From JANNHK01 sp031404355 (GTDB taxonomy: Bacteria; Actinomycetota; Acidimicrobiia; IMCC26256; PALSA-610), in assembly GCA_031404355.1 (NCBI GenBank), contig JANNHK010000438.1:1-25198 (forward strand): a stretch of DNA of 25,198 nt, written 5' to 3'. The position numbers and the translations under genes are program-made. Positions 14,981-23,772 of the stretch are shown here, in pieces. Position 1 is the stretch's first letter. Each line of letters begins with the position of its first letter. The notes beneath the pieces are model-generated. The model was given only the letters and a program-made list of their open reading frames with translations. It did not search any database and was not told where the DNA came from.

Positions 14981-15907
14981 TCATGGCGCGGAGAGCGGTC
15001 GGGTGCGGACGCGACGGGCGAGGAGGTACGCGGCGCGGGCGAAGACGACGGCGAGCAGCGCCCACCAAACAACCGGCAACCCGCCGGCGGCGGCGCTCAG
15101 CGCCGCGAGGGGCGACGACGAGACGCCGGAGTTGGCGCCGGTCGAGGCATCGGATGTGGCTGCGGGGGGCTCGACCGCGCCGGCCGCCGCGGCTGCGCCG
15201 CTTCCTTGCCCGGGGGCCGCGGCACCGTCGGCCGTCGCGGCCGCGAGGGTTGCGGCAGTGGTGGTCGTCGAGCCCGCGCCCGCCGCTACTGGCGGAGCTC
15301 CGTCCGTGGCGGCCGGCGCCGACGACGCGCCCGCGGCGGACGGCGTGGTCATGAACGGCGCCGCCGAGGTCGAGATCGTGACCGTGGTCGCCCACCACTG
15401 GCGGGTGGCGAGCGCGCCGTCGGTACACGCGAACCCGATCTGGTAGTCGCCGTCTCGGAGCGTGTACACGGTCGGGTCGAGCACGAATCCGGTGAGTTCG
15501 TCGGGGTTGATGTGGCCCTCGGGCTCGAGGCCCGGGATCCTCTGCCACACGCCTTCGCCCCCCGCCGTCAACAGCGCGGCCGTGATCGTGCCGTCGGTCG
15601 CGTCGAAGTCGTCACCGGGCCCGAGCGGGCCGAAGCGCAGCGTCGACAGGTCACGGCCGGCTTCGACGATGAACCCGTGCCAACGCCAGTTGTCGGCGCC
15701 GGTGCGCCCGACGCCGTCCTCTTCGCAACGCGCGTCGACCGGCGCCTGGAACGAAAAGGCTTGGGTCGGCGCTTCCACCGACGCGGGTACGAGCGCCGGC
15801 TCGCCTTGCCGTCCGTCGGCTGCAAAGGACGCGCCTGCGAAGACGGCGAGCAACGTCGTGACAACGCCACCGACCACCGCCGCACGCACAACGACCGCCC
15901 GCTTCAC
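14981..15907 (-). CDS. Secreted, membrane-anchored paralogue of the shared surface domain
   Basis: The 308-residue product starts with GTG at 15907, overlapping the preceding stop (GTGA). A signal peptide covers about residues 1-30 (ending near ASFAADG). The surface domain follows in a more diverged form: CEEDGVGRTGADNWRWHGFIV, DDFDATDGTITAALLTAG, LTGFVLDPTVYTLRDGDYQIGFACTDG, QWW. An Ala/Gly/Pro-rich linker leads to a C-terminal span (LPVVWWALLAVVFARAAYLL) and a basic tail. There is no LPXTG, so it is probably anchored by the span alone. It sits in the pst operon between the frameshifted gene at 15904 and the LPTTG protein. Function is unknown; conserved cysteines at equivalent sites suggest one disulfide. 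Confidence 0.8.
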   Translation of the reverse strand: MKRAVVVRAAVVGGVVTTLLAVFAGASFAADGRQGEPALVPASVEAPTQAFSFQAPVDARCEEDGVGRTGADNWRWHGFIVEAGRDLSTLRFGPLGPGDDFDATDGTITAALLTAGGEGVWQRIPGLEPEGHINPDELTGFVLDPTVYTLRDGDYQIGFACTDGALATRQWWATTVTISTSAAPFMTTPSAAGASSAPAATDGAPPVAAGAGSTTTTAATLAAATADGAAAPGQGSGAAAAAGAVEPPAATSDASTGANSGVSSSPLAALSAAAGGLPVVWWALLAVVFARAAYLLARRVRTRPLSAP

Positions 15908-16801
15908 GCCGGGGACCCCTCGTGTGACACGGCGCCGCCGCTCGATCGCCGGGAAGAGCGGTACAGCACGAGCGCGACGGCGGCCATTACCGCGGCGAAC
16001 GCGATCAGCCCGTACACGAGCCAGTTCGTGTCGGACCCCGACCCCGACGACGACGACGCCAGCCCGCTCGGCTGGGACCCGGTCACCGTCCAGGCGATGC
16101 CGACCGGCTCGTCGGTCGCGTCCGGCGTGATCTCGATGGTCGTCTCCCAGAGGTTGGTGACGCGGGTCGCGTACGTGCACGCCACGCCGATCCGGTACTC
16201 ACCCGAGGGGAGCCCGCCCGCGTAGTCCTCGATGCCGGTGGTTGGCACGTAGACGCCCCAGCCGAACCGCGGGAGCTCGGGGATCGGCCCGGGGCCGCCG
16301 GCCTCGGCCGGTTGCGAGGTCAGCTGCGCGGCGTAGGGATCATCGTCGAGCTTGTAGACGGGCATCTGGAATCCGGCGTAGTCGCGAAAGCTCGGCGGCG
16401 TCGGCCCGAGCGCGGTGAACATCAGCTGCGTGGGATCGACGGCGACCGGCACCATGTAGCTGTCGATCCGGAACTGGTCGTGGACCGAGTCGCCCGGGCA
16501 CTCGTCCTCGCCTTCGAGCACGATGCCGAACGGGGTCGCGCTGCCCCCGCCGTCGAGGGCCTGGCCGCGTTCGTCGACCAACAGCATTTCGAGGCGCTCG
16601 ACGGTGTCGGGGTCGGGCGGGTCGGGCGGCGCGTCGGAGGTCTGGTCGGGCTCGGCCGCCGGATCGGAACCGTCCTGACCGGCCGCGGGCGGCGCGACGA
16701 GACCGATCGCCGACGCCGCCGCGAGCGCGACGATCAGCACGTTGCGCAACGTGGGGAGTGCGGACGCAGCGGAGCCACGGACGGCGCAGCGAGGGAGCCA
16801 T
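15904..16801 (-). CDS. Secreted membrane-anchored protein, distant paralogue; probable one-base frameshift near the start
   Basis: From 16749 downward the frame encodes the core of a signal peptide (LRNVLIVALAAASAIGLV), an acidic linker and a domain with FGIVLEGEDECPGDSVHDQF, PTQLMFTALGP, GEYRIGVACTYATRV and NLWETTIEIT. This recalls the shared surface domain (YxIGxAC, then W). A C-terminal span follows (about WLVYGLIAFAAVMAAVALVL). This frame lacks an ATG. The natural start is the ATG at 16801, which has an excellent ribosome site and lies 19 bases after the upstream stop, but it is in another frame. Removing one base from the four-G run at 16753-16756 joins them, giving MAPSLRRPWLRCVRTPTLRN ahead of the hydrophobic core, a normal signal peptide. 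Joined length is about 298 residues. Otherwise a TTG at 16749 or GTG at 16740 would start it. Confidence 0.7.
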
Positions 16802-16804
16802 GTA

Positions 16805-16813
16805 CCTTCCTTC
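16805..16813 (-). promoter_or_regulatory. Strong ribosome binding site (GAAGGAAGG) deciding the start at 16801
   Basis: On the minus strand GAAGGAAGG ends three bases before the ATG at 16801 and begins a few bases after the TGA of the large binding-protein-like gene. The signal is too good for chance and supports 16801 as the start of a gene whose frame is then shifted. Confidence 0.65.
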
Positions 16814-16820
16814 GATCGTC

Positions 16821-19560
16821 TCACGGTTGCGCTCCGGCGGCATTGGACGGCGCGACATCGTGTACGGACACGACACCGATTGGCGGCGCGCCATTGGTGG
16901 CAGACGCGACCGGGGCACCGAACCGGCGGCGTGGCCGCTTGGTGACCTCGAGCGCGGCGAGCGCGGCGAGGAGCGCGATCACCGCGGCGACCGCGACCGC
17001 GTAGCGGCCGACGCCGACCGCGAGCACGGGCGTCAGCTGGCTGATCGACTCGGTGGGCCGCGGCGCGGCCGCGACCGCAACGACCTCGGGCGTCGTGTCC
17101 GAGGTTGCGGCGGGGCCGCTCTGCCTCCGTGACGGGTTGATCGCCGACGGCGGAAACCCGGAGGCGGCCGACGTGGCGCTCGTCGACGGCGGTGGCGCGG
17201 TGCTTGCGACCGGGGTGGTCGTCGGTGCCGGGGCGGGGTCGGCCGGCGCCGGCGCGGGCGGTTGGAGCGTGCGGACGTCGGCGGCGACGGCGGCCGTGAC
17301 CTGTGCCAGCGACTCGGGCAACGGGAGGTACCCGGGCGGCAGTTGCCCGAGTTTCTGCCCGGGGGTCTGGCCGGGACCGGCCGCGTGGTCGAGGAACGCC
17401 GCGTAGTGCTCGCGCTCGTCGTCTTCGAGGGCGAAGGGCCGCACGGCCGCGTAGGTGAGGGTGGTGAGCGGGTAGGCACCGGGGTCGCCGGCGGCGGGGT
17501 CGAGCCGAAGCATCCCGCCGTCGGCCTTCATCGACTCCACGGCGAGGCCGAGCCCGGCGGCGTCGGGCGCGATGAAGCGGCGGTCGGCGCCGTTGTCGCC
17601 CGCTTGGCTCAGCCGCGCGGATTGGAGCCCTGACTTGGCCACCGACGGCAGGTCGGTGAGGCCGAAGATCGTGCGCCGCCCGAGGCTCTGCGCCGACGAG
17701 CGCTTCCACACGTCGTCAACCGTCCCCGCGAACTGGTTGAGCGAGGTCTTGGAGCGGTCGTTGGCCGTCGTCGTGATGTGTGCGGCTTCGGCGAAGGTCG
17801 CGCCGTACGGCATCCAGTCGAGCGAGCACAGTGGCGGAGGCACGACACCCGAGGCCAGCGCGGCCGCCTGGAAACAGTAGGGGTCGCTCTTGGGGAACGA
17901 ATCGGGTGGCGGTGCGGCGAAAGCGATGCCGGTGGAGTTCGATTCGGCGGTCGTGCCGTACAGCGGGTTCACGACCATGCCCCACTCGTCGGGCGCGCCT
18001 GCCAGCCACGCCGCCGCCTCGGGATCGGCGAGAATCCAGTCCCACACCTGGCGGGCCAGATCCGACGACCCGATCGGCAGGATGAGCCCGCCGGCATGCT
18101 TGCCCGAGCCCGACTGCCAGAGCGCGAACTCCGGGTTGAACCGCAAGAAGTCGGGGTCGCTGAGCATGTGGATGGAGTTGGCGTCATCCCATGCGTAGGG
18201 ACGCGAGCCCCCGATCTCGACCTGGCTGCGGTACGACTGGGTCAACATTTTGGCGACGAGGCGCGGGGTCAGGTTGATGTCGGAGTACCGGACGCCCTGC
18301 AACCGCCCGTCGGTCGTGGCCAGCGACGGGACGCGCTCCACGTTGAAGCCGACGGCGATCGCCGACGCCGACAGCGGCGCGTACAGGATCGGGTCGTCGG
18401 GCGTCGACGCCTCCTCGGGCAATGGCCGGTTCACCGCGACCATTCCGGGCGCGCCCTCAACGTCGGCGCGGATCTGTTGGCGGGCGAGGGCATCGCTGAC
18501 GACGCCGTATGCGTACGGCAGCAGCCCCGGCTTGGTGCACAGCACCGGCTGCCACGAGCTGACGGCGCCGACGAGCAGCTCGGTCCCGTTGATCTGACGC
18601 TGGTCGGAGGCGATGTCGCAGGGCGAGTCGACCGGCGTGAATGCGAGCTCGACGGCGATACGGTGCTGCCACGACGCCGGACGCAGCGGCGAGGTCGCGA
18701 CCCCGACCCCCGCTCCGAAGGGGGTCCCCGCGTTCTCCACCTCGGCGGTGCCCCGAGGGACGATCACGAGCCAGCACCGCGGCACCGTCGGAGCGCCGCC
18801 GGGGTTGGGCTGCACCCGCTGGCCGCAACCCAGACCTCTCGACTCGAGGCCGGTGTCGAGGGGTCATCAGCGCCTGGCCCTTGCCGTCGTCGAGGGTGCG
18901 GATGCCGGGCTGCTCGTTCGACGTGATGCTGTTGAAGTAGGGGTTCTGCCAGTACTGGTCGAACGGGCCCGTCGCCGTGTGGTCGACGTGGTCGGTGACG
19001 ACGGTGCCGTCGACGGCCGCGAAGTCGCGGAAGATCTCACCCGACTCGTCGCGGGTGCCGAGGTTCGGGTCGAAGTCGTCGAAGCTCTCGTGGGTGAAGG
19101 CGCGGCTGGTGACCATGGTGCTCGCGAAGCCGGGCAGTTCGCTCGACGCGGTGGGGTTCAACGCCCCCCACACACACTGCTCGGGCGGCGGGCCGGGGTT
19201 CTCGGGTACGGCCGCGTCGGGCTCGCCCCAGCACTGCATGATCTGGACGAAGTCGGCCGCGAAGAGCTTCGTGCCCTGGGACACGGTCGGGCGCGCCCCG
19301 CGCCAGGTGATCGAGACCGCCTGGTTGGTGAGGTCGCGCGTCTGGTTGACGGTCACCTCCATGCCCGCGAACGGCCCGCGGGCCGACACCGTGGCGGCCG
19401 ACTCGGTGAGCGGCAACGAGACGTCGATACCGGCATCGCCCGGCTGCGGCGGGGCCGCACCGACCGCGGGCTGGGCGGGTCGCACGACCGCGGCGGCCAG
19501 CACGGCCAGCGCAACCACGGCTCCCAGCGCGAAGCGGGATCTGCGCCGCGTCCGGGTCAT
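16821..19560 (-). CDS. Very large secreted binding-protein-like surface protein, broken by a one-base frameshift
   Basis: Two adjoining frames make one protein of about 912 residues. The first part (19560 down to about 18860) has a signal peptide (MTRTRRRSRF, core to about residue 35) and an N-terminal domain with QIMQCWGEP and two nearby cysteines. The second part (18860 down to 16821) looks like a periplasmic binding-protein fold related to PstS: LVGAVSSWQPVLC, ILYAPLSASAIAVGFNVE, RYSDINLTPRLVAKMLTQSY, GGLILPIGSSDLARQVWDWI. A Pro/Ala/Thr linker and a C-terminal span (YAVAVAAVIALLAALAAL) with a basic tail follow. Dropping one base from the four-G run at 18860-18863 gives the continuous reading ALMTLDTGLESRGLGCG. 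Uncorrected, the first frame runs out of homology and stops at 18457, and the second has only a GTG at 18815. The ATG at 19560 overlaps the pstS stop. Ligand unknown. Confidence 0.75.
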
Positions 19561-21335
19561 GTTCGCGCCTCGGGCCGGGCGAGCCGGCGCCACAACAAGG
19601 CCGGCACCAGGATCAACGCGAGGACCATGAACGCGACGATCACGATCAGCGTCTGGGTCGACCCCCATCCCGATGCGGTCGCCAGCACCGTGGGCGTCGC
19701 CTGCAGTACCGAGGTGTCGGCGCCGGCCGCACTCGCGCTGCACTCGCCGGTCTCGGGGTCACACGCGACGTCGCCGCCGCCCGTGTCGGCCGCGCCGACT
19801 GCACCGGTTGCCACCTCGTCCACCGAGTCGGAGCCGCTGCCCGCGGCGCCCGGCCCGGCCGCAGCGGAGCCGCCACTCCCGCCCGCGCCCGCGCCAGCTT
19901 CACCACCGTCGCCACTCGTGCCGGCCGCGGCCGGCGTGCCGGCGGCCGAGCCGCCGGCGGCACCACTGGTTGCGGGAACGGGCTCGCCGAAGCGCACCAG
20001 GATCCCAATAGCTGCAGGCTTGACCGGGGTCTCTTCGGTAGCTCCGGCGGAGCCGAACGGGCACTGGAACGGACCTTGGGCGTCGCAGAGATACGGCATG
20101 GGGGCGTTCGCCGCCAGCGTGTTCGTCCCGTCGGTCGAGAACGTCGGGTTGTTGCACTTCGCGATGTCGATGTTCTGGACCTCGACCCCCGGGATGAGCC
20201 GGATCTGCTCGAGCGCGGCCTGCACCAGGTTGATGGGGATCGGCGAGTACCCGAGCGACGCCGACCGCTCCTGCGCCTGACACATCGCGTAGTACGTGTA
20301 CGCGCCGAGGGTCCGTCCCTTCTCCGCCGTGAACTGGCCCTGCACCGTCGTCGGCAGGATGAAGTACGAGTACGACGAGAGCTGGTAGTTGCGGGGGTCC
20401 GCGTCGGCGTACACGCCGCTCAGGTCTTGGGTGAGGTACACCGCGGGGTTGTTCTTGTCGGTGTTGATCTTGGCCTGGAGCAGCGACACTGCCACGTTTT
20501 CCGGCGTGGGCTCGGTGTAGTAGCCCGCGGCGTTGAGTACGCGGGCCACGGGGAAGCCGTTGTTGAGCGCGTACGAGTAGTTGACGTAGCCGATGGAACC
20601 CTCGGACGAGCTTTGGGCGACCTGGCCGGCGACGCCGAAGTCGCCGTTCTTCGCGATCATCCCCGAGATGACCGGGTAGAACGACGTCTCGCCGCACGCG
20701 GAGCGGCCGGCCCGCCCGCAGTAGTCGTTCCAAATTCCCTGGTGGCGGCTGACCAGCCACCCGGTGAACTGGGCGGTGGAACCCGAGCCGTCCGAGCGGA
20801 CGACGGGCACGATCTGGCGAGCCGGGAGGTCGAGGCCGGGGTTGTCGGCGGCGAGGGCCGGGTCGTTCCACTGGGTGATGACACCCGTGAAGATCTTGGC
20901 GACGTTCTCGCCCGAGAGCCGCAGGTTCGTCACCCGCCGGCCGCCGACCTTGAGGTTGTACATGAAGGCCGTACCGCCGGCGGTCACCGGGATATACGCG
21001 TAGCTGCCGATCTCCGGCGTCTCCGGCCGCGACCCGTCTTCGGGGCTGCGCTGGAACGGGATGTCAGACGCGGCGAAGTCGACGATCCCGTTGAGGAAGT
21101 TGGTCCGCCCGGCACTCGAACCGGTCGCGCTGTAGTCGACGGTGATGCCGAACTGCTTCACGTTGCGGCGCATGTCGTCGATGGCGGGACCCGCCCACGA
21201 CGAGCCTTCACCGGAGATGCGCTGGTAGCTCTCCTGCGCCGAACTGGGTGGCGACAAAGCGACCGCGGCGGCCGATGCGAGCACGAGCACGGCTGCGAAC
21301 ACACCGCGGAACCGCCGGGTCGAGCGGCCGGTCAT
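19557..21335 (-). CDS. pstS: PstS phosphate-binding protein with C-terminal membrane anchor
   Basis: PstS captures phosphate outside the membrane and delivers it to PstC-PstA. A Sec signal peptide (residues 1-33, SSAQES) precedes the classic binding segments GEGSSWAGPAIDDM (42-55), YSATGSSAGRTNFLNG (68-83), DFAASDIPF (86-94), IFTGVITQWNDPAL and the anion loop RSDGSGSTAQFTGWL (180-194). At 592 residues it is about 200 longer than usual. The excess is a Gly/Ala/Ser-rich linker (about 465-545) and a C-terminal span (TLIVIVAFMVLALILVPALL) with a basic end. It is thus tethered by its C terminus rather than by a lipobox, which is absent. The start overlaps the pstA stop and the end overlaps the next gene, each by four bases (ATGA). 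Confidence 0.93.
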   Translation of the reverse strand: MTGRSTRRFRGVFAAVLVLASAAAVALSPPSSAQESYQRISGEGSSWAGPAIDDMRRNVKQFGITVDYSATGSSAGRTNFLNGIVDFAASDIPFQRSPEDGSRPETPEIGSYAYIPVTAGGTAFMYNLKVGGRRVTNLRLSGENVAKIFTGVITQWNDPALAADNPGLDLPARQIVPVVRSDGSGSTAQFTGWLVSRHQGIWNDYCGRAGRSACGETSFYPVISGMIAKNGDFGVAGQVAQSSSEGSIGYVNYSYALNNGFPVARVLNAAGYYTEPTPENVAVSLLQAKINTDKNNPAVYLTQDLSGVYADADPRNYQLSSYSYFILPTTVQGQFTAEKGRTLGAYTYYAMCQAQERSASLGYSPIPINLVQAALEQIRLIPGVEVQNIDIAKCNNPTFSTDGTNTLAANAPMPYLCDAQGPFQCPFGSAGATEETPVKPAAIGILVRFGEPVPATSGAAGGSAAGTPAAAGTSGDGGEAGAGAGGSGGSAAAGPGAAGSGSDSVDEVATGAVGAADTGGGDVACDPETGECSASAAGADTSVLQATPTVLATASGWGSTQTLIVIVAFMVLALILVPALLWRRLARPEART

Positions 21336-22549
21336 GCCGGTACCTCCTGGGCACGGGTCTCGATCCGAACCAGGTCGCGCCGAGACTGCGCGACTCGGCG
21401 GCGGGCCTGGCGCCGGGTGAGCTGCCCGGCACCTCGTCCCCCCACGACGCGGGCCAGTACGAAGAGCACGAGCACGAGCATCATGAGGACCGCGGCGGTG
21501 GCGAACCCGCGGATCCGCAGCTCTTCTTGCGGCGCGCGCACGAACTCGTACGTCGCGAGCGGCAACGACATCATCGGGTTCTCGTTCGGGTTGGCGTTGA
21601 ACGCCGCGGTCGACCCCGACACGAGCAGCACCGGCGCGGTCTCACCCACGCCGCGGGCGATGCCGAGGATGACGGCCGTGGCCAGGCCGGATCGTGCGGT
21701 CGGGAGCACGACGTGCCACACGGTGCGCCACAGAGGCGCGCCGAGGGCGGCCGACGCCTCGCGGAGGTTGCCGGGCACGATGCGCAGCACCACGTCGGCG
21801 GCGCGGATGATGATCGGCAGCATCATCACGCTCACCGCGATCGCAGCCGCCAAGCCCGCCCGGGGAAAGCCGAGTATGAGGATGAACAGCGCGAAGATGA
21901 ACAGCCCGGCGACGATCGACGGCAGCGCGGTCATGGCGTCGACGACGGTCCGCACCGTCCCGGCCAGGCGGCTGCGGGTCTCGTTGATGAACACCGCGCA
22001 CACGAGACCGAGCGGCACGGTGAAGAGGCTCGCCAGCCCGATGATCACCAACGTGCCGACGATGGCGTGGCTGATCCCGCCCTGCGTCAGCGGATCAAGC
22101 GGACCGGTCTCGCTCATGTCCTCGAGGTAGAAGTTCGCATGTCTGAGCGCGCGAAAACCCTTGAAGAACGTGTACGCGATGACCGACACGAGCGCGGTGA
22201 GCGCGGCGAGCGCGGCGGTGCCGAGCAGGACGGTCATCACCTTGTTCACGACTCCGGGCCGATTCTCGTGGAGCGATACGAGGAAGGCGTAGGCGACGAC
22301 GAAGAGCACATACGTGGCGAAGACTTGGCCGACCGGACCCGCAAGTGGTGTGAGCCGCCCGAAGAGGAGGAATCCGGTCGCGATGGAGCAGAGCGCGGCG
22401 CCCGCGACGTCGAGCACGTCGCTGCGGGTGACACCGCCGAGCGTTCGCAAGTGGTTGGGCGGCACCGGTGTGGCGACGATGCGCGGCACCGTCGTCGCAG
22501 CGGGGGTCGTTGAGGTGGGTGCGTCGACGTCGTGCACGGTCGTGCTCAT
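21332..22549 (-). CDS. pstA: PstA, phosphate ABC transporter permease
   Basis: PstA is one of two membrane subunits that form the phosphate channel. The C-terminal two thirds match the family: GISHAIVGTLVIIGLASLFTVP, TVVDAMTALPSIVAGLFIFA and the EAA loop that contacts PstB (LREASAALGAPLWRTVWHVVLP, then GIARGVGETAPVLLVSG). The 405-residue product is about 100 longer than typical PstA. The extra part holds a Thr/Pro-rich cytoplasmic leader and two to three added hydrophobic spans (about 50-95). The ATG at 22549 overlaps the pstC stop (ATGA), and its own stop overlaps pstS. Confidence 0.94.
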   Translation of the reverse strand: MSTTVHDVDAPTSTTPAATTVPRIVATPVPPNHLRTLGGVTRSDVLDVAGAALCSIATGFLLFGRLTPLAGPVGQVFATYVLFVVAYAFLVSLHENRPGVVNKVMTVLLGTAALAALTALVSVIAYTFFKGFRALRHANFYLEDMSETGPLDPLTQGGISHAIVGTLVIIGLASLFTVPLGLVCAVFINETRSRLAGTVRTVVDAMTALPSIVAGLFIFALFILILGFPRAGLAAAIAVSVMMLPIIIRAADVVLRIVPGNLREASAALGAPLWRTVWHVVLPTARSGLATAVILGIARGVGETAPVLLVSGSTAAFNANPNENPMMSLPLATYEFVRAPQEELRIRGFATAAVLMMLVLVLFVLARVVGGRGAGQLTRRQARRRVAQSRRDLVRIETRAQEVPA

Positions 22550-23568
22550 GCTTCGCTCTCGGCTCCCGAGCGTGACCGGGCGACGACCGCGGACGCGGCG
22601 AAGTTCACGACCAGGGTGACGAGGAACAGCACCAGTCCGGCGGCCATCAGTGCAGACAGCTCGAAGCCCGAGGCTTCGCCGAAGCGGTTCGCGATGTGCG
22701 CCGCGACGGAGTTCCCGCCGGCCTCGAGCACGTGGAAGTTGATGTCGAACCGAATCGAGAGTATGAGCAGGACTGCGATCGTCTCGCCGAGGGCCCGGCC
22801 CAGCCCGAGCATGGTTCCGCCGATGATCCCGCCTCGGCCGAACGGGATCGCAACGGTGCGGATCATCCCCCAGCGCGTCGCGCCGAGCGCGAACGCGCCC
22901 TCGCGCTCGCCCGGCGGCACCTGCGAGAACACCTCGCGCATGATCGAGGCCTGGATCGGGATCACCATCATGGCGACGACGAGACCGGCGATGAACATCG
23001 ACCCCGTGAAGACACTCGCCGTCGCCAACGGGTCGCCGTGGTCGAAGCCGTCGACACGAAAGATCGGGATCCATCCGAACCAGCGCGAGATCCAGCGGGC
23101 CACATCGTCGACGCCGTTCGTGAAGAAGTACGCGCCCCACACGCCGTAGACCACGCTCGGCACCGCCGCCATCAGGTCGACCATCGCGATCAGCCACGAT
23201 CGGAGCCTCGGCGGTGCGACCTCGACGATGAACAGCGAGGCGCCGATCGAGATCGGCATGGCGACCGCTACCGCCACGAGGGCGATCATCACGGTGCCGG
23301 TCATCACCGACGCGATGCCGAAATTGCCGGAAAAGGTTTCCCACTCGGCGGTGGTGAGGAAGCCGAAGCCCGCGACCTTCAGGGCTTCGAAGGCCTTGAT
23401 GCCCAAGAACAGGCCGACGCCGAGCATCACCCCCAGCACGAGCAGCCCCGTCGAGAGCGTTCCCCAGTGGAAGACGGTGTCGCCCCGGTCCCGGCGGCTC
23501 CGGACCGAACGGGGCACGTCCGGCTCGCGGGGAGTGCTGATCGGGACCGTCGTCGTCGCTACTGCCAC
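22546..23568 (-). CDS. pstC: PstC, phosphate ABC transporter permease
   Basis: This 340-residue membrane protein is the first gene of the pst operon. Family features are GFGFLTTAEWETFSGNFGI, GTVMIALVAVAVAMPISIGA, LMAAVPSVVYGVWG, and the PstB-contacting loop VPPGEREGAFALGATRWGMI, followed by GRALGETIAVLLI. Six hydrophobic spans are visible, and the N terminus is basic and cytoplasmic. The start is the GTG at 23568; no strong ribosome site precedes it. A 204-base gap upstream carries the likely operon promoter, a PHO-box-like repeat and a leader hairpin. Confidence 0.94.
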   Translation of the reverse strand: MAVATTTVPISTPREPDVPRSVRSRRDRGDTVFHWGTLSTGLLVLGVMLGVGLFLGIKAFEALKVAGFGFLTTAEWETFSGNFGIASVMTGTVMIALVAVAVAMPISIGASLFIVEVAPPRLRSWLIAMVDLMAAVPSVVYGVWGAYFFTNGVDDVARWISRWFGWIPIFRVDGFDHGDPLATASVFTGSMFIAGLVVAMMVIPIQASIMREVFSQVPPGEREGAFALGATRWGMIRTVAIPFGRGGIIGGTMLGLGRALGETIAVLLILSIRFDINFHVLEAGGNSVAAHIANRFGEASGFELSALMAAGLVLFLVTLVVNFAASAVVARSRSGAESEA

Positions 23569-23601
23569 CGCTCAGCCCAACCGCGTGAGCTCGGCGGCGG
23601 T

Positions 23602-23620
23602 CGAGCTGCTTCGCAGCTCG
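23602..23620 (-). repeat. Leader hairpin upstream of pstC
   Basis: CGAGCTGC and GCAGCTCG pair perfectly with a three-base loop, 33 bases before the pstC start. It lies in the predicted 5' leader of the pst operon and could affect translation or mRNA stability. It is not followed by a T-run. Confidence 0.4.
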
Positions 23621-23670
23621 CACGGAAGGGAATCCGGTTCCCGCGCGTCAGGTCGTCCCAGCACGCGACG

Positions 23671-23676
23671 AGCGTA
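23671..23676 (-). promoter_or_regulatory. Candidate -10 element of the pst operon promoter
   Basis: The minus strand reads TACGCT (TANNNT pattern). It lies 16 bases downstream of the second PHO-box unit, so that unit would cover the -35 position. This is the usual layout of PhoP-activated actinobacterial promoters. Transcription would start near 23664, about 95 bases before pstC. Confidence 0.35.
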
Positions 23677-23692
23677 TGAGGGCCACCTTGCC

Positions 23693-23714
23693 TGGACTTG
23701 AACGCGTCGTGAAC
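23693..23714 (-). promoter_or_regulatory. PHO-box-like 11-base direct repeat upstream of pstC
   Basis: On the minus strand GTTCACGACGC is followed directly by GTTCAAGTCCA; the GTTCA cores are identical and spaced exactly 11 bases. This matches the tandem-unit form of actinobacterial PhoP sites and stands in the correct orientation before the pst operon. Confidence 0.55.
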
Positions 23715-23750
23715 GTTGGCCAACGCGCAGCTGGACCACGCGCGCCGGGC

Positions 23751-23766
23751 GCCGGCTCGCGCCGGC
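23751..23766 (-). terminator. Small GC hairpin after the AAA ATPase gene
   Basis: GCCGGC, a four-base loop (GCGA on the minus strand, a GNRA type) and GCCGGC lie six bases past the TGA at 23773. The stem is only six base pairs and has no T-run, so termination is uncertain. Confidence 0.35.
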
Positions 23767-23772
23767 ATCAAC

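Noticed and set aside
23569..23772. Possible small gene in the pst upstream gap
   Set aside because: Short frames exist, but none has a ribosome site or protein-like composition. The gap is better explained by promoter, PHO-box-like repeat and hairpins.
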